From Gillisia sp. Hel_I_86 (lineage in GTDB: Bacteria; Bacteroidota; Bacteroidia; Flavobacteriales; Flavobacteriaceae): a stretch of DNA of 64,000 nt. The position numbers and the translations under genes are program-made. The DNA is taken from assembly GCF_007827275.1 (NCBI RefSeq), contig NZ_VISE01000001.1:2046001-2110000 (forward strand). Reading direction: 5' to 3'. Shown in pieces: positions 14,519 through 22,989 of the stretch; position 1 is the stretch's first letter; each line of letters begins with the position of its first letter. Below the pieces are notes generated by a model. The model was not told the DNA's origin. It ran no database searches and saw only the letters and a program-made list of their open reading frames with translations.

Positions 14519-15068
14519 GATTGGATGGATTATTATGAGGATGTTTATCTGAATGCCAAAGGCAAGCTTCTTTTTGGAGAAAAATTTAAAATCCATAAGG
14601 AGGATAATGCGATCTTACTACAACTCTGCTCCTACTTCATCAAGGATAAGGAGAATTGCAAAAAATTTGGAATTGATACCAACAAGGGACTGCTACTTTC
14701 CGGTCCCGTGGTAAAACCAGTTTGATGAAATTGCTTCGACACATCGTTCCGATGCAACGACCGTATGAGATGATTCCTTGCAGGAATGTAACGTTTAGTT
14801 TCAATCATATCGGTTTTAAAACAGTCGAGGAATATGGGAACACCAAATTATTTTGTTTTGACGACTTGGGTGTAGAACCTGCCGGAAGCTTTTACGGTAC
14901 GGATCTCAATGTTATGGGCGAGGTTCTGCTATCCCGCTACGAGCTACACCTACAAATCTAAATGCCGAAGAACTGGAAGAGCGCTATGGAAACCGCGTTC
15001 GTAGCCGAATGCGGGAACTGTTTAATTTGATTGCTTTTGATGAAAGGGCTGGGGATAAAAGGAAATGA
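14516..15068 (+). pseudogene. Decayed DnaC-like P-loop ATPase of a mobile element
   Basis: Three frames together give a mobile-element AAA/DnaC-type ATPase. First frame: KGLLLSGPV, where the Walker A motif begins. A small deletion then removes the Gly-Cys before GKTSLMKLL. The next frame runs MKLLRHIVP...KLFCFDDLGVEPAG (Walker B) to SRYELHLQ. A second deletion leads to NLNAEELEERYGNRVRSRMRE...GDKRK and TGA at 15066-15068. At least two lesions make it non-functional. Its last 90 bp recur at 17899-17988. Confidence 0.75.
14979..15068 (+). repeat. 90-bp direct repeat, copy A (3' end of the ATPase pseudogene)
   Basis: Encodes EERYGNRVRSRMRELF...GDKRK and stop. It is repeated with about ten differences at 17899-17988 in the same orientation, so 15.07-17.90 kb is bracketed by the same gene end. 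Confidence 0.8.
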
Positions 15069-15382
15069 GAATTTATAAAAATCTGTTATACAGGTAATTT
15101 TAGATAAATTACTATAGGAGCCGATGCGATGGTGCGCATTTATGAATACCCAGCCCACAAGCTCATTTAAAGAATAAACATTTTGGATACCGCCCTCCCG
15201 AGGTGCAGTGTAAACTGGAATAATACTTTAACAGAAATATAATGATAAGTTGTTCCTGAAAAGGTTTCTTAATCGCGCTACCTATAATGAGTATATAGAT
15301 ATCACCTTCTTTAGTCACCAGAAAAAATTGCAAATAATAAAATTGAAATTTGGATATTTATTTCTGGTAGTGAACTTAAGGG
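15069..15382. other. Noncoding stretch, 314 bp
   Basis: No gene seen. The sequence looks like worn coding DNA (short open pieces around 15130-15210) following the ATPase remnant. No promoter, repeat or RNA was recognised. Confidence 0.3.
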
Positions 15383-15952
15383 TTACAGCTTTAAAATTTT
15401 GATGATAACCATTAAGAACAAATCATCATCCTTAAATCCTTCCCTTATTTTTTTGTAAGCTTTGCGTATATGGGCCTCTACAGTCTTTACAGATATATCC
15501 AAATCTTCAGCGATTGTTTTTTGGGTATAGCCTTGAATTTTGTTGAGCTTTAATATTTCTTTGCAGCGAGGTGGAAGGTTGTTTATAATTACCGTCAATC
15601 TTTCTAATCGCCGTTCCAGTAACTGTGGATCGTTAAAGATATGTTCTTCCAATGCCTCTTTCTTCAATTCTTTAAAAAAACATTCTTCCTTCTTCCGCTT
15701 GCTATATCGATCCATATAACAATTATATGCAATTTTGTAAAGGTAGTTCTTGGGGGAACGCTCTGTATCTAAGAGGCTGCGATTTTCCCATAAACTAAGA
15801 AAAGCTTCCTGTACTACATCTGCAGCTTCCTCCTGATTGTTTGTAAAAGTCCTTACATAGCCTATAAGCTTCTTATAATTATTATTGAAAAGCATTTTGA
15901 AAGCTGAATTGTCTCCTTTTCTAATGGCGGGTACTAACTGTAAATCTTCCAT
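15383..15952 (-). CDS. ECF RNA polymerase sigma factor (SigW/FecI-like)
   Basis: 189 residues. Region 2 (residues 15-80) includes EEAADVVQEAFLSLWENR and the KNYLYKIAYNCYMDRY segment. Region 4 (125-180) includes LPPRCKEILKLNKIQGYTQKTIAEDL and VKTVEAHIRKAYKKIRE. This is the Bacteroidota type that normally pairs with a FecR anti-sigma factor and a SusC/TonB receptor; here only a shortened FecR-like ORF remains, on the opposite strand. A run of eight C directly abuts the ATG, an unusual setting that may affect initiation. Confidence 0.88.
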   Translation of the reverse strand: MEDLQLVPAIRKGDNSAFKMLFNNNYKKLIGYVRTFTNNQEEAADVVQEAFLSLWENRSLLDTERSPKNYLYKIAYNCYMDRYSKRKKEECFFKELKKEALEEHIFNDPQLLERRLERLTVIINNLPPRCKEILKLNKIQGYTQKTIAEDLDISVKTVEAHIRKAYKKIREGFKDDDLFLMVIIKILKL

Positions 15953-15960
15953 GGGGGGGG
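15953..15960 (-). promoter_or_regulatory. C8 homopolymer abutting the sigma factor start codon
   Basis: On the coding strand eight consecutive C bases immediately precede ATG (15952-15950). Slippage here would change the leader but not the reading frame. Confidence 0.5.
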
Positions 15961-16144
15961 ATTTGGGGTGATAAAAATAGAACTGTAGGTAATTCCAAGT
16001 TTATTTTAATGTCTTTTTACGATTTCCGAATAAAAATTTCTATTTATAACGTGCTAAAAAATTGGATAAAGTCTCAAAGATCAAAAAAAAAACAATTAAG
16101 AGTAAGGGTTTTTTACATTTTTAAGGTATTATCTAAAAAGAACG

Positions 16145-16411
16145 ATGGAATATAAGCCCTTTCTTATTAAACTGGTTTCAAAATATTTTACTGATTCCCT
16201 CTCTGCCAAGGAGGAGATGGATTTAGGTTGGTTAATAAGCCAGGAGCCATATGCTGAGATGTTCAAAAAACATATCGTTGATGACTATTGTGTGGACCTT
16301 TTATGGAGGGAGATAGATGTGGATAGGGCTTTTCAAGAATTATGGAAGGTAATCCAGTTGAAGGAAGAAATAAAGATACGACTAGAAAAGCTTGAATTAC
16401 AACCGATGTGA
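16145..16411 (+). CDS. Truncated FecR-like anti-sigma N-terminal domain
   Basis: 88 residues matching only the cytoplasmic N-terminal part of FecR-type anti-sigma factors: KYFTDSLSAKEEMDLGWLI, then DVDRAFQELWKVI. Intact FecR proteins have about 300-400 residues with a membrane segment and a periplasmic FecR domain; neither is present downstream. It is divergent from the ECF sigma gene, whereas the usual order is sigma then fecR on one strand. It may still bind the sigma factor or be a relic. Confidence 0.5.
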   Translation: MEYKPFLIKLVSKYFTDSLSAKEEMDLGWLISQEPYAEMFKKHIVDDYCVDLLWREIDVDRAFQELWKVIQLKEEIKIRLEKLELQPM

Positions 16412-16956
16412 AGGGTTTCCATCATAAGCGGCAAAGAATGTATTGATTACTATGTAAAACATTGTCTATTAGGAGAACACCTAAAAATGAAAACAGGGAA
16501 GTTCTTTAATAGAGTAAAGAACAATTTTCAAAATCTAGAAAGAGGACAATGACCCTACGGCAATGTGGGATTGATTTAACGCTTAGATTTTGGTTATGTC
16601 TAAGGCTGAATATTTTATAGCCTCAATTGTTTTACTCTCATGGAATAAGGTAGTTTTTATTGGGTATTAGCTTGGATTTTTTTTAAACAAGCCCCACAGG
16701 AAAATTTGGAGCAACTGGGAATAGATTTCTTTGAACGGTCAAACTGTTTTGTAGTACTACTTTTCGAAAAATCCTGATAGGAGCTACCTCTTTTACAACA
16801 AAATACAGTAATTCGAGGACTATAGAAGCATTAGTTGAAGGGGATGGATATTTTACAATCTATTGCAAGTTTTTCATTTACTACCAAAGAAATATTTATT
16901 AAAAATGATCTAAAAAAACAAACAAAAATTTTACCAATCCCCAAAATTATCAATTG
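16412..16956. other. Noncoding stretch, 545 bp
   Basis: No convincing gene. A 21-codon ORF at 16487-16552 (MKTGKFFNRVKNNFQN...) is too short to judge. No remnants of the FecR periplasmic domain or of a TonB receptor were seen. Confidence 0.35.
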
Positions 16957-17418
16957 ATGGAAAATCAGCCCCAAAAATTCAAAATTATAATTATTGATGA
17001 TGATTATTTAACTACTATGTTGCATCACAAAAAATTGGTCCAAAATGAAATGACCCCCGTAACTCCAATTATTTTTAATGACCCTAGGGAAGCCCTTACT
17101 TATTTTTCTCATTGTTGCACCTCAAAAACAACCTACATTATCCTACTGGATCTGGAGATGCCATATTTAAATGGCATCGAATTATTGCGAAGATTAAAAC
17201 GTTTGAAAAAAAAGATTAAAACATTAGATTTTTTCGTTTTTATTTTAAGTTCCGTCATAGATTCCACGGTAATAAAAAGTCTTAGAGAATATCCTGAAGT
17301 TAGAGGTTATTATAACAAACCTTTTTCAGATAATCATTGTTCCCATTTGAAGAATAAAATTCACGCTTTCAAAAATAATGATGAAAGCGTAAATACAGGG
17401 TTTTTATTGAATGGATAG
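16957..17418 (+). CDS. Single-domain response regulator
   Basis: 153 residues from the ATG at 16957 (an in-frame TTG precedes it). A receiver domain alone: IIIIDDDYL (acidic pocket), ILLDLEMPYLNG (phospho-acceptor Asp ~68), FILSSV (Ser in place of Thr) and YYNKPF (conserved Lys). There is no output domain. Flavobacteria often carry such CheY-like proteins; no kinase is adjacent, so its partner is elsewhere. Confidence 0.85.
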   Translation: MENQPQKFKIIIIDDDYLTTMLHHKKLVQNEMTPVTPIIFNDPREALTYFSHCCTSKTTYIILLDLEMPYLNGIELLRRLKRLKKKIKTLDFFVFILSSVIDSTVIKSLREYPEVRGYYNKPFSDNHCSHLKNKIHAFKNNDESVNTGFLLNG

Positions 17419-17671
17419 TAGGGTTTGAGTATTTCTACAAGTAATTACAGTATACTTTTGGGAATTGCAAAACCGGTGAACTGCAATATATTTAATTAGG
17501 CGCATCAAAAAGTTAATTCCCTTGTAAGCGGGTCTTATAGCGATCAATGTGCAGAATTTCTTTTATCCATGATCAGCCTTAAGAATTACTTTATTTTAAA
17601 TTATGTGTAAGGTTAAAAACTCGCAAGTTTAAAAAAAGAGATTTATAATTTTCTGGCCTGGTTAATTAGCA

Positions 17672-17709
17672 AAATGGGGGAACACGCTGTTAACTGCATC
17701 CCCCCATTT
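17672..17709. terminator. Strong hairpin
   Basis: AAATGGGGG and CCCCCATTT form a nine-bp stem around a ~20-nt loop, 250 bp past the receiver gene. There is no T tract, and the distance makes a terminator role uncertain; it could belong to a decayed mobile element. Confidence 0.4.
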
Positions 17710-17787
17710 CTATATATCCCGAGGGGGTATAATACTTAAAGATAAACATTTTTGTTTTATTGCAGAATAAGCTTGTTAAAAAAAAGA

Positions 17788-17834
17788 GCCCTCTTATATA
17801 TTTGGAATTTTATTTGAAATAGAGGGGCTTGATT
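17788..17834. terminator. Terminator-like hairpin
   Basis: AGAGCCCTCTTATAT...AAATAGAGGGGCTT, with A-rich and T-rich flanks on both sides (AAAAAAAAG before, GATTTTTATT after), gives a bidirectional terminator-like structure. No adjacent gene clearly uses it. Confidence 0.4.
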
Positions 17835-17898
17835 TTTATTATGTTTTTGTGTCAGTATATCCTGGAAAGGAAGTTAGCACTACCAGAATATTCAAAAA

Positions 17899-17988
17899 GA
17901 ACGTTATAGAAATTGTGTTCGAAGCTGAATACGGGAACTGTTTAATTTGATTGCTTTTGATGAAAGGGCTGGGGATAAGAGGAAATGA
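17899..17988 (+). pseudogene. 90-bp direct repeat, copy B (ATPase 3' end with a nonsense codon)
   Basis: Matches 14979-15068 codon for codon (ERYRNCVRS, stop, IRELF...GDKRK) with one CGA to TGA change and several substitutions. Older or faster-decaying than copy A. Confidence 0.75.
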
Positions 17989-18058
17989 ATTGCAGCAAAC
18001 TTTCCCTTTATTCTGGAAACTTACATTTAATCCAATACGAATTTACACTTTCAGTGTG

Positions 18059-18122
18059 ATTCTACGGATCTTTTAAAATTGTCCAAAATGGCCTGCCAAT
18101 TCTATTTTTGCATATCAGTTAG
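18059..18122 (-). pseudogene. Worn duplicate of the SRPBCC gene 3' end
   Basis: The minus strand reads LTDMQK, stop, NWQAILDNFKRSVE, matching the C-terminus of the SRPBCC gene at 18779-19210 (VDMQKQGWQAILDNFKKYVE) with a CAA to TAG change and other substitutions. It lies just past the DinB gene, so a second SRPBCC copy once stood here. Confidence 0.7.
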
Positions 18123-18130
18123 ATTTTGGT

Positions 18131-18625
18131 TTAAAAATTCTGATCATCGGCAGAAGGGCCATAACTTGCGGGTACTGGGATATCCAGCAAGCGATAGTAA
18201 ACGCCCAGTTGGGCACGATGATGGGTAATTTGATCGAGTGCATGGCGAATGGCACCATATTTTGTCCACTCCATCAATTTTTCACCCTTCATAGTGAGTC
18301 CCCATCTAGGCTCGAGATCAGACTCTGCAGCCACTTCAAGGGCTGATATCGAAGCCTTGTATTCTTTCTCCAATAGCGCTTTCAACTGCATCTTGTTTTC
18401 TACCTTTTCTGTTTGATCTGCTTCTGAAATATCAAGCTCAGAAGTGTCCAACATAACAACCGGCCACCCAAAGATTGATGCGATGTGCGTAACTAAGTCG
18501 ATCATTTTCATGCTTTTTTCGTGTGGAGCATAGTTGTTGTTTTTTTCGGGATAATTGTCGAAGAACTTTTTAGTAACCGTGTACTCAAAGGTAAGTTCAT
18601 CCCTTAATTGCTTTAATGTATCCAT
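18131..18625 (-). CDS. DinB-family protein
   Basis: 164 residues of the DinB/YfiT four-helix-bundle superfamily: LRDELTFEYTVTKKFFDNYP, DLVTHIASIFGWPV (first His ligand), and HALDQITHHRAQLGVYYRLL (the HxxxHRxQ end characteristic of the family). These fold as metal-binding small-thiol-dependent transferase-like proteins; the substrate is unknown. Last gene in a minus-strand run of small VOC/SRPBCC genes, 153 bp from its neighbour. Confidence 0.8.
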   Translation of the reverse strand: MDTLKQLRDELTFEYTVTKKFFDNYPEKNNNYAPHEKSMKMIDLVTHIASIFGWPVVMLDTSELDISEADQTEKVENKMQLKALLEKEYKASISALEVAAESDLEPRWGLTMKGEKLMEWTKYGAIRHALDQITHHRAQLGVYYRLLDIPVPASYGPSADDQNF

Positions 18626-18778
18626 GATGTCTTTCTTAGGTTTGTAATACTAATTTAATGGAAACAATTTTAATTGTCTTTGTCCTAACTCAAATTTTCA
18701 TCGAATTTAAGTGTGGATTTTTAGATGTTGATGTTTTTTAAATAGGTGCTACAGCATGGTAGATTTGGAAATCTATCT

Positions 18779-19210
18779 TTATGTTGATTTATTCTTTGAT
18801 TCTACATACTTCTTAAAATTATCCAGAATGGCTTGCCAACCTTGTTTTTGCATATCCACAGGGTTTTGACTTTCAGGCTCAAAAGTTTCCGTAATTGTTA
18901 TTCCCTTATTAGCTTTCATAAATGTAATATCCACTTTTCTGCCATCATCCAATGTGTACTTGATTTGCTTGTTGGGAACTATTTCATCATAAGTTCCTCC
19001 AAAATCAAATCCCATACTACCATCCTTGGCTTCCATTCTTGTGCTGAATTTACCCCCTTTTTTCAGATCATTCTGTGCTTTTGGTGTGTGCCAGTCTGGG
19101 GAAGCATTGTTCCATTGTTTGATATGTTCTGGTTCAGTCCAAAAACGCCAAACCTTATCAAGGCTGGCGTTAATAGGGGTTTCTATGGTAATGGTTTTAG
19201 GTTTGCTCAT
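18779..19210 (-). CDS. SRPBCC-family (Aha1-like) protein
   Basis: 143 residues of the START/AHSA1 type: ITIETPINASLDKVWRFWTEPEHIKQW, GGKFSTRMEAKDGSMGFDFGG, TETFEPE and a C-terminal helix QGWQAILDNFKKYVES. It forms a hydrophobic ligand cavity; the ligand is unknown. It overlaps the upstream PhnB-like gene by four bases. A broken duplicate of its 3' end lies at 18059-18122. Confidence 0.85.
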   Translation of the reverse strand: MSKPKTITIETPINASLDKVWRFWTEPEHIKQWNNASPDWHTPKAQNDLKKGGKFSTRMEAKDGSMGFDFGGTYDEIVPNKQIKYTLDDGRKVDITFMKANKGITITETFEPESQNPVDMQKQGWQAILDNFKKYVESKNKST

Positions 19211-19635
19211 TGCTTGTTCTGTTCGTTATAATTAATCATCCACTTCATCCCGAACTTATCGGTAAAACTTCCAAAATAATCTCCCCAAAACTGGTCCTCC
19301 ATTGGCATTTCGATATCGCCCCCTGCGGAAAGTCCATTGAATAATCGATCCGCTTCTTCCCTGCTTTCGGGGTGAAGTGAAACATACATATTGTTTCCTT
19401 TGTTCAGGGTATGGCCCATCGAGGGTACAATATCCGAAGCCATCAAGATGGTATCCTTGCCTATGGGCAACGAGATATGCATTGTTCGTTTCTGTTCTTC
19501 TTTAGGCAATTTTTCCGTATCGGGAGCATCTCCCATTTTCATATTGGCGATAAATTCACCACCAAATACCGATTTGTAAAAATTGAATGCTTCTTCGGCA
19601 TTGCCGTCAAAGTTTAAATATGGATTTACTTTCAT
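19207..19635 (-). CDS. PhnB-like VOC-superfamily protein
   Basis: 142 residues: NPYLNFDGNAEEAFNFYKSVFGGEF at the N-terminus, then ILMASDIVPS, MYVSLHPESREEADRLFNGL and WGDYFGSFTDKFGMKWMINY, the signature of the PhnB / 3-demethylubiquinone methyltransferase-like branch of the VOC superfamily. The enzyme activity is unassigned for most such proteins. Coupled to the SRPBCC gene by a four-base overlap. Confidence 0.85.
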   Translation of the reverse strand: MKVNPYLNFDGNAEEAFNFYKSVFGGEFIANMKMGDAPDTEKLPKEEQKRTMHISLPIGKDTILMASDIVPSMGHTLNKGNNMYVSLHPESREEADRLFNGLSAGGDIEMPMEDQFWGDYFGSFTDKFGMKWMINYNEQNKQ

Positions 19636-19680
19636 AATAATTGATTTTAAAGGTTATTAATACTATTTAAAAATTGATCC

Positions 19681-19905
19681 CTAATCCGGTAAAACTTCTG
19701 CCTCAAGCCCCAGTCGCTTTAAGAATTGTAAAATTTTAGATACGCTCAGTCTGCCATTGTTACTTTCCACCCGCAAGATCCTATCGCAGTCTTCCAAATC
19801 AAAATTGGCCTTATAGCACTGAAAGTTGGAATGAACAGCATCCACAATTTTCTTTGCCTTATTTTCATTATCAACATTGGTTCTAAATATTTCCACCATT
19901 TGCAA
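19681..19905 (-). CDS. Small conserved-looking hypothetical protein
   Basis: 74 residues: VEIFRTNVDNENKAKKIVDAV at the start and FDLEDCDRILRVESNNG in the middle. The ferredoxin-like beta-alpha-beta pattern and the Cys-Asp-Arg-Ile-Leu-Arg-Val-Glu strand resemble small HMA-like Bacteroidota proteins that lack the CxxC. The alternative start MVEIF two codons later is equally good. Same strand as its neighbours, 45 bp upstream of the PhnB-like gene. Confidence 0.6.
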   Translation of the reverse strand: MQMVEIFRTNVDNENKAKKIVDAVHSNFQCYKANFDLEDCDRILRVESNNGRLSVSKILQFLKRLGLEAEVLPD

Positions 19906-19990
19906 GATTTTTCTACAAATACAGACTTTAAAAATGTGTTATTTTACTAAAGTATATAAAAATACCATTAAATATTGTTTTTAAAATATC

Positions 19991-20374
19991 CTACTGAATC
20001 GAATGAAGTCCGGCCATATTACCCTCTGTATCAAATAATAGGGAGACAAACCCAAGCTCGCCAATGGACATTTTTGGTTTAAAGATTTTACCACCCGCTT
20101 TTTCTACCCGCCTTTCTTCCGTAGCGCAGTCTTCGCTATTAAAATAAACAAGGTTGATGTTACCACCTGCTTTTACCCCTTCCATCTTGACCAAGCTTCC
20201 ATTTGCACCATATTTTTCCATGTCTCCCGGGAAACTTCTCATTTCCATATCGTCGCCTGTGGGATTGGGCAGTGCTTCCAACTTCACGTCTAGAACGCTT
20301 TCATAAAACGTTGATGCCCGCTCCATATCATCTACATAGATTTCGAACCAGACTATTGAATTTGATGTTTTCAT
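19991..20374 (-). CDS. VOC-family (glyoxalase-like) protein
   Basis: 127 residues: WFEIYVDDMERASTFYESVL, a middle strand INLVYFNSEDCATEE, and a GGKIFKPKMSIGELGFVSLLFDTEGN end, typical of the Cfp30B/Gly-bleomycin branch. A His/Glu metal set is only partly visible (Glu in WFEIYV, His near the end), so the activity is unknown. Confidence 0.82.
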   Translation of the reverse strand: MKTSNSIVWFEIYVDDMERASTFYESVLDVKLEALPNPTGDDMEMRSFPGDMEKYGANGSLVKMEGVKAGGNINLVYFNSEDCATEERRVEKAGGKIFKPKMSIGELGFVSLLFDTEGNMAGLHSIQ

Positions 20375-20409
20375 AATTTAAATTTGGATTTCATAGAATT
20401 AAATGGGTT

Positions 20410-20847
20410 TCATTGTTCCGATAGCTCCTTAACTATCTGTAAGGCTTTATGAAATGTTTTTTGAAAATATTCTGAATATTCTTCGGTAATATCAACGCCT
20501 ACCTTTAATTCTGTTGTCCCGCCTTTTTCCTGCAGGATGTAATTTTCTTGCGCACCCTGTACCGATTTCGCATCTGCACCAGTTAAATCTTCTTTGCCAT
20601 TTTTTACAACCCCCTGATGCTCAAAAGACATATACTCATTGGCTATTTTAGAAAGGATCCTGCTTAGCATCCCATTATTGTTGGAGCCCAAGAAAAGTAC
20701 TTTGCCCCCTTCCTGCCAATCGGTTTCGGCACGTGAGCCTTCACAAAAAGGGGCAGTCCATATGGGATATGTCTCCTTGCTCCAAAGCACCCTCCAAACT
20801 TTTTCTTTGGGGGCATTAATGATTGTTTTGAATTCTTTCTGTTTCAT
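20410..20847 (-). CDS. SRPBCC-family protein
   Basis: 145 residues: KTIINAPKEKVWRVLWSKETYPIWTAPF, a QEGGKVLFLG turn, YMSFEHQGVV and a C-terminal helix (FQKTFHKALQIVKELSEQ). A START-fold ligand-binding protein, distant from the one at 18779. It overlaps the DHFR-like gene upstream by four bases. Confidence 0.82.
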   Translation of the reverse strand: MKQKEFKTIINAPKEKVWRVLWSKETYPIWTAPFCEGSRAETDWQEGGKVLFLGSNNNGMLSRILSKIANEYMSFEHQGVVKNGKEDLTGADAKSVQGAQENYILQEKGGTTELKVGVDITEEYSEYFQKTFHKALQIVKELSEQ

Positions 20848-21401
20848 AATTGACTAGATTTGATTCTTTTCTCAGGCTTATAAATAAGCAAGGTATTTCC
20901 ACAATCAAATGCTTTGGCCTCTAGTAGTTTCAATTTCAATCGTTTCTTGTCTGGAAACAAGCTTGTACCTTTACCCAACACGACCGGATTAATAATAAGG
21001 CGATATTCATCAATCAAATCGTGCATTATAAAAGTCGATGCGATACCCGCTCCTGCAAACAGCACCAGATCCCTCCCTTTCTTATTTTTCTCCATGTTAA
21101 TTTCCTCGACGACGTTTTTAGACACTATCTTAGAATTCCATTCTACCTTCTCCAATGTTTTGGTGAAAACTATCTTAGGGGTCTTGTTCATCATATCGGC
21201 GAACGCTCCGGTTTGGCCCGACCAATAGCCTAGCATGAGTTCATAGGATTTTCGGCCATAAATAAAAGTATCGACTGTTTGGAAAAAGTCCATCATATAA
21301 TCTTCCATTTTATCATCCCAAACGTGCCAATGTATGTCATTGTTCGTTCCTTCAATATATCCATCAAGGGATACCATCATTGATAAAATTATCTTTCTCA
21401 T
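20844..21401 (-). CDS. Dihydrofolate reductase / RibD-C-like protein
   Basis: 185 residues: KIILSMMVSLDGYIEG, DTFIYGRKSYELMLGYW, KIVFTKTLEKVEW, DLVLFAGAGIASTFIMHDLIDEYRLIINPVVLGKGTSLF. This is the YyaP/RibD C-terminal branch of the DHFR fold, usually NADPH-dependent with an unknown substrate rather than a true folA. First part of a coupled pair with the SRPBCC gene. Confidence 0.85.
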   Translation of the reverse strand: MRKIILSMMVSLDGYIEGTNNDIHWHVWDDKMEDYMMDFFQTVDTFIYGRKSYELMLGYWSGQTGAFADMMNKTPKIVFTKTLEKVEWNSKIVSKNVVEEINMEKNKKGRDLVLFAGAGIASTFIMHDLIDEYRLIINPVVLGKGTSLFPDKKRLKLKLLEAKAFDCGNTLLIYKPEKRIKSSQL

Positions 21402-21441
21402 TAAATTAAAGATTAAGTCTATTTTTTAGTTTTCAATTAAT

Positions 21442-21855
21442 CTATTGTTCCGGCATTTTGTCCATATCCATATAGAGCATATTCCAGCGGTGGCCATCCA
21501 TATCCATAAACCCAAAGCCATACATCCAACCATCCCTTTCGCTAGGCTCGGCAAAAATTTTCCCACCTGCCTTGCTGACTTTTTTAGCCATTTCATCCAC
21601 TTCGGTCTTGTTTTGTGCGTCGATACTCAAAAGTGCCTCCGTTCCTTTTAAAGGATCCAAAATTTCATTTTGCGAAAAGGACTTAAAGGTGTCTTCGGGG
21701 AAAAGCATCAACACAAAGTCATTTTCTCCTATAAAGAAGCTTGCAAAATGTTCAACTTTTGAATACAAAGGATTTTCGCGAAAGCCTATGGCTTTAAAGA
21801 ATTTTTTTGATTTTTGTATGTCCTTAACGGGGAGGTTCAGCCAGATTGATTTCAT
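21442..21855 (-). CDS. VOC-family extradiol-dioxygenase-like protein
   Basis: 137 residues: SIWLNLPVKDIQKSKKFFKAIGF, FFIGENDFVLMLFPED, a VDEMAKKVSKAGGKIFAEP helix-turn, and WMYGFGFMDMDGHRWNMLYMD, where the DGH...W end is the usual third segment. First gene of the minus-strand run, divergent from the GlxA-type regulator 149 bp away. Confidence 0.84.
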   Translation of the reverse strand: MKSIWLNLPVKDIQKSKKFFKAIGFRENPLYSKVEHFASFFIGENDFVLMLFPEDTFKSFSQNEILDPLKGTEALLSIDAQNKTEVDEMAKKVSKAGGKIFAEPSERDGWMYGFGFMDMDGHRWNMLYMDMDKMPEQ

Positions 21856-22004
21856 TTTGTATTATTTTTTAAAAGCTTGTTAATAAATCACTTACTCAAA
21901 GATATCGGAGTAAAACCAAACTTCACAGGTGTGTTTACGTCAATCTTACGGGTTGATTGCGACATTGAATTTTTATATCTTTCGTTACATTAAAGTCAGG
22001 TAAA

Positions 22005-22985
22005 ATGAAGCACGTATCCATCCTTGTCCCTAAAGGGCACGTAAGTGTTGTAAATATTGCAGGAACGCATCAAATGCTATCCTGGGTCAATGAATTTCTT
22101 CAACAATCAGGTAAAGAACCAATGTTCCATATTCAATTGGTAGGTCTTGAAGGGCAACCGGATAGCGGTGGCGGGCTTTTTCCTGTTAAACCTGAAACCG
22201 TGATAGAGGAAATTCCAAAAACTGATTTAATTATCCTTCCCGCTATCCATTCAGATTTCGAGAAAAGTTTAAAACAAAATAGTGCATTGACACCCTGGCT
22301 TATCAAGCAATATAAAGATGGTGCGGAAATCGTAAGTCTCTGTATTTCCTCCTTTTTTCTTGCCGCCACAGGGCTACTGGACGGGAAACCGTGTTCTACG
22401 CATTGGCAATCGGCCAATATGTTTAGGGAACTGTTCCCGAATGTTATTTTGACCGATGAAAAAATCGTGACCGAGGCCGATGGCATCTATACGAGCGGTG
22501 GCGCATACGCTTTTACCAATTTGGTCATTTACTTAATAGAAAAATTTGCTGGTCGGGAAACTGCAGTTATGGCCGCAAAAGGATTTATGATTGATATTGA
22601 CCGTAGCAGTCAATCGCCTTTTATGATTTTTTCGGGACAAAAATCGCATAAAGATGATGAAGTTTTGAAGGCCCAGGATTACATAGAGCAAAACTATAAA
22701 GATAAAATATCGGTTGAGGATTTGTGTGAGCATATCGCTTTGAGCCGACGCACCTTAGAACGCCGTTTTAAAAAAGCAACCTCCAATTCTGTCCTGGAAT
22801 ACCTACAAAGGGTAAAAGTGGAAGCGGCAAAAAAAGAACTGGAAAAAGGCCGTAAAACCGTAAATGAGGTAATGTATGACGTTGGGTATTCTGACCCCAA
22901 AGCGTTCCGGGATGTTTTTAGAAAGATTACAGATATGACACCTTTGGATTATTTGAATAAATATAGTGGCAAGCTTGAGATATAA
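22005..22985 (+). CDS. GlxA-family AraC-type regulator
   Basis: 326 residues. The N-terminal DJ-1/PfpI-like domain (about 1-185) has IVSLCISSFFLAATGLLDG, where the nucleophile-elbow Cys is visible, then THW. The C-terminal AraC domain (about 220-320) has two HTH segments (ISVEDLCEHIALSRRTLERRF; VNEVMYDVGYSDPKAFRDVF). It starts at ATG 22005 after a plausible minus-7-like TATCTTTCG at 21977-21985. Divergent to the VOC/SRPBCC/DHFR run, it is the obvious candidate regulator of that set. Confidence 0.88.
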   Translation: MKHVSILVPKGHVSVVNIAGTHQMLSWVNEFLQQSGKEPMFHIQLVGLEGQPDSGGGLFPVKPETVIEEIPKTDLIILPAIHSDFEKSLKQNSALTPWLIKQYKDGAEIVSLCISSFFLAATGLLDGKPCSTHWQSANMFRELFPNVILTDEKIVTEADGIYTSGGAYAFTNLVIYLIEKFAGRETAVMAAKGFMIDIDRSSQSPFMIFSGQKSHKDDEVLKAQDYIEQNYKDKISVEDLCEHIALSRRTLERRFKKATSNSVLEYLQRVKVEAAKKELEKGRKTVNEVMYDVGYSDPKAFRDVFRKITDMTPLDYLNKYSGKLEI

Positions 22986-22989
22986 TTGT

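Larger units (their letters stand above)
17419..18130. other. Noncoding stretch, 712 bp, with hairpins and two gene relics
   Basis: No intact gene. It contains a strong hairpin at 17672-17709, a second at about 17788-17834, the second copy of the ATPase 3' end (17899-17988), and a worn duplicate of the SRPBCC gene end (18059-18122). Confidence 0.55.

Noticed and set aside
17672-17834. Small RNA gene around the two hairpins
   Set aside because: Hairpins alone without a promoter or a known RNA family are not enough.
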